Shown here: piece by piece, positions 5,848 to 6,868 of the stretch
Numbering within the stretch: the first letter of the stretch is position 1
How the letters are laid out: every line of letters begins with the position of its first letter
Position numbers and translations under genes: made by a program
Notes under the pieces: generated by a model
The model's input: only the letters and a program-made list of their open reading frames with translations
The model's database searches: none
Told to the model about the DNA's origin: nothing
Source of the DNA: an uncultured Oscillospiraceae bacterium
Lineage (GTDB): Bacteria > Bacillota > Clostridia > Oscillospirales > Oscillospiraceae
DNA length: 6,868 nucleotides
Assembly: GCA_934630985.1 (NCBI GenBank)
Contig: CAKTXO010000082.1
Coordinates: 1-6,868, forward strand
Direction: 5' to 3'

Positions 5848-6465
5848 TCAGCACCTTTTCAGAATCGGCGCAAGCCGTTTATAGGTCAGCATGGTAAAGC
5901 CGCCGATGACAAGCCCTTTCAGAATGTTGAAGGGCAAGGCATTGAACAGCACAATGTCCAGCTTTGTGTGGATGAAGGGCAGGAACGCGCCGAAGGAGGC
6001 GATCAGCTGATCCAGCGGCATGAAGCTTTCAAACAGCGGCAGCAGGATGAAGTAGTTCGCCAGTGCTGCGGCAATGCCCATCACAAAACTGGCAGCAACA
6101 CAGGCAAGCAGTGCCGTTTTCTTGGTCTTGCGGTGTTTATAAAGAACTCCGGCAGCGACTACATAGGAAGCGCCCATCAGGAAGTTGGCGATTTCACCGA
6201 TGCCTCCCGTGGAAGTGGTCATAAGCTGCAAGGTATTTTTGACAAGTTCAATAAGCAGACCGGAGAGCGGCCCGAAAGCAAATGCGCCGATGAGTGCCGG
6301 GAAGTCGGATAAATCCATCCTGGCAAAGGACGGAGACAGCGGCACGGGAAATTCTACAAAGGCAAGCACATACGCCATTGCGGAGAGCAGTGCGGTCATA
6401 GTGATGGTACGGATGTTGAGGGCGGCAGCTCTTTTCGGCTGCTGCATGGCAACGATGCGGTTCAT
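5848..6465 (-). CDS. ribU: ECF transporter riboflavin-binding S component
   Basis: Membrane substrate-binding subunit for riboflavin uptake; it works with a shared EcfA/A'/T energy module encoded elsewhere. The 205 residues contain about six membrane segments. The RibU hallmark region around residues 43-77 is present (ARMDLSDFPALIGAFAFGPL, 48-67, then LIELVKN, 71-77), followed by GEIANFLMG (90-98) and FNILKGLV (179-186). A25-x-x-x-A29 in the first helix fits the AxxxA contact with EcfT. An in-frame GTG at 6510 lies inside the leader hairpin and is not used; ATG at 6465 follows AGGAG with a short 4-base gap. A second ATG at 6447 is possible. The upstream FMN riboswitch independently supports riboflavin as substrate. 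First gene of the four-gene cluster; high FMN should reduce expression. Confidence 0.94.
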   Translation of the reverse strand: MNRIVAMQQPKRAAALNIRTITMTALLSAMAYVLAFVEFPVPLSPSFARMDLSDFPALIGAFAFGPLSGLLIELVKNTLQLMTTSTGGIGEIANFLMGASYVVAAGVLYKHRKTKKTALLACVAASFVMGIAAALANYFILLPLFESFMPLDQLIASFGAFLPFIHTKLDIVLFNALPFNILKGLVIGGFTMLTYKRLAPILKRC

Positions 6466-6469
6466 AATG

Positions 6470-6474
6470 CTCCT
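6470..6474 (-). promoter_or_regulatory. Ribosome binding site of ribU
   Basis: AGGAG, 4 bases before the ATG at 6465. Part of it can pair weakly with an upstream TCCT (6481-6484 in + coordinates) in a 4-bp hairpin. It is 23 bases downstream of the leader hairpin, so it is not inside that stem. Confidence 0.65.
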
Positions 6475-6497
6475 ATCTTGAGGATATGCCTGGATTT

Positions 6498-6536
6498 GAA
6501 GCAGCCCCACAGGTGGGGTTCCTGCGGGGCTGCTTC
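6498..6536 (-). terminator. Riboswitch expression-platform hairpin (possible terminator, no T-run)
   Basis: GAAGCAGCCCC and GGGGCTGCTTC form a perfect 11-bp stem (6526-6536 with 6498-6508). It is extended by an inner 4-bp CAGG/CCTG stem past one mismatch. An alternative inner hairpin CCCCAC/GTGGGG (6505-6510 with 6513-6518) uses part of the same bases, so two folds compete. It lies between the FMN aptamer and ribU, where a terminator is expected, but the following minus-strand bases are TTCAAATCC rather than a T-run. The mechanism of control is therefore uncertain. Confidence 0.65.
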
Positions 6537-6541
6537 CTCAT

Positions 6542-6651
6542 ATCTTCTTTCATCCGGACTATACCGTCGGTTACGGAATCTCACCGTATCGGGCGCTTTT
6601 GCGCTTCGCAGACTTTACTGCCGGTCAGGGATTTCACCTTGCCCCGAAGAT
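6542..6651 (-). promoter_or_regulatory. FMN riboswitch (RFN element)
   Basis: The minus strand shows the conserved RFN blocks in order: the P1 5' arm ATCTTC followed by GGGGC, then GGTGAAATCCC, then ACCGGCAGTAAAGTC, a variable stem, then GGTGAGATTCC, ACCGACGGTATAGTC, and GGATGAAAG closing with the P1 3' arm GAAGAT (6542-6547 pairing with 6646-6651). The length of about 110 bases is usual. RFN elements bind FMN and switch off riboflavin synthesis or transport genes when FMN is plentiful. It controls ribU and probably the three genes behind it. It begins only 18 bases after the stop of the upstream flavoprotein gene, so its promoter is either inside or upstream of that gene. Confidence 0.97.
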
Positions 6652-6669
6652 GTTGAATTGAGAGAGTTT

Positions 6670-6868
6670 TTAGAACTCGTAGGGAGGATTGCCGGAGAAG
6701 TCAGCGATAACGCCGTGAGCGTTATCCAGATAGAACACCTCAAAGATGGGGTTGGTGGCCTCGCCGTACTGACCCTTCACGATGGGGTTCCGGATGCACA
6801 TTTCCTTGGCAGCCATGTTGTTCTCGAACACAGCCTTGCCGTGCAGACGGATCCATGCGTATTCCGGG
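6670..6868 (-). CDS. PNPOx-like split-barrel flavoprotein, C-terminal part (5' end outside window)
   Basis: The reverse strand is open from the right edge to a TAA at 6670, giving 65 residues plus a partial codon. It starts PEYAWIRLHGKAVFENN and ends GVIADFSGNPPYEF. The strand WIRLHGKAVF, followed by an AAKEMCIRNP helix and a GEATNPIFEVFYL strand, is the second half of small PNPOx-like proteins (about 130-150 residues in full) that bind FMN in a homodimer. It is not the same protein as the ferredoxin fusion downstream. No terminator separates it from the riboswitch, so it may lie on the same transcript. The exact reaction is not predictable. Confidence 0.75.
   Translation of the reverse strand, partial: PEYAWIRLHGKAVFENNMAAKEMCIRNPIVKGQYGEATNPIFEVFYLDNAHGVIADFSGNPPYEF

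Noticed and set aside
6466..6510. GTG start for ribU, extending the protein by 15 residues
   Set aside because: It lies inside the leader hairpin, has no ribosome site and adds residues atypical of RibU. The ATG at 6465 follows AGGAG.

Overview
The window looks like a chromosome segment of an anaerobic, gut-type Firmicute of class Clostridia, probably near Oscillospiraceae/Ruminococcaceae. This is inferred from the moderately GC-rich coding sequence, a bacterial-type pyruvate phosphate dikinase, an ECF riboflavin S component under an FMN riboswitch, a flavin/2[4Fe-4S] fusion protein, and intergenic palindromic modules of a kind I recall from gut Clostridia. No 16S or other taxonomic marker is present, so the assignment is tentative. 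Apart from the first gene, every gene is on the minus strand.

Layout from left to right. (1) 1-270, plus strand: the C-terminal end of an EmrE-like multidrug efflux protein. (2) 271-646: a convergent intergenic region with two head-to-head copies of a double-hairpin repeat module, a further repeat-like segment, and the intrinsic terminator of ppdK. (3) 647-3277, minus: complete ppdK with all catalytic signatures. (4) 3278-3623: the ppdK leader and promoter (extended -10, A-tracts and a 14-bp palindrome behind the -35), then sequence with no gene. (5) 3624-6465, minus: a tight four-gene cluster transcribed in the order ribU, PNPOx-like/ferredoxin fusion, zinc-type macrodomain hydrolase, SirTM-like sirtuin. 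(6) 6542-6651, minus: a well-conserved FMN riboswitch heading that cluster, with a strong hairpin (6498-6536) between it and ribU. (7) 6670-6868, minus: the C-terminal end of another PNPOx-like flavoprotein, whose stop codon lies only 18 bases before the riboswitch.

The most interesting unit is 3624-6651. Gaps of 4 and 2 bases and then a 56-base gene overlap imply one transcript with coupled translation. The riboswitch therefore probably lets FMN level control not only riboflavin import but also a flavin/iron-sulfur redox protein and an ADP-ribosylation writer/eraser pair. SirTM-macrodomain pairs are known in other Firmicutes next to a lipoyl-carrier protein (GcvH-L) and lipoate ligase, where they act on lipoyl-linked ADP-ribosylation. 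Neither partner is in this window, so the target here is open, and the flavoprotein or its redox pathway is a testable candidate. Coupling reversible ADP-ribosylation to FMN sensing is, as far as I know, not a standard arrangement. The functional link is inference from gene order.
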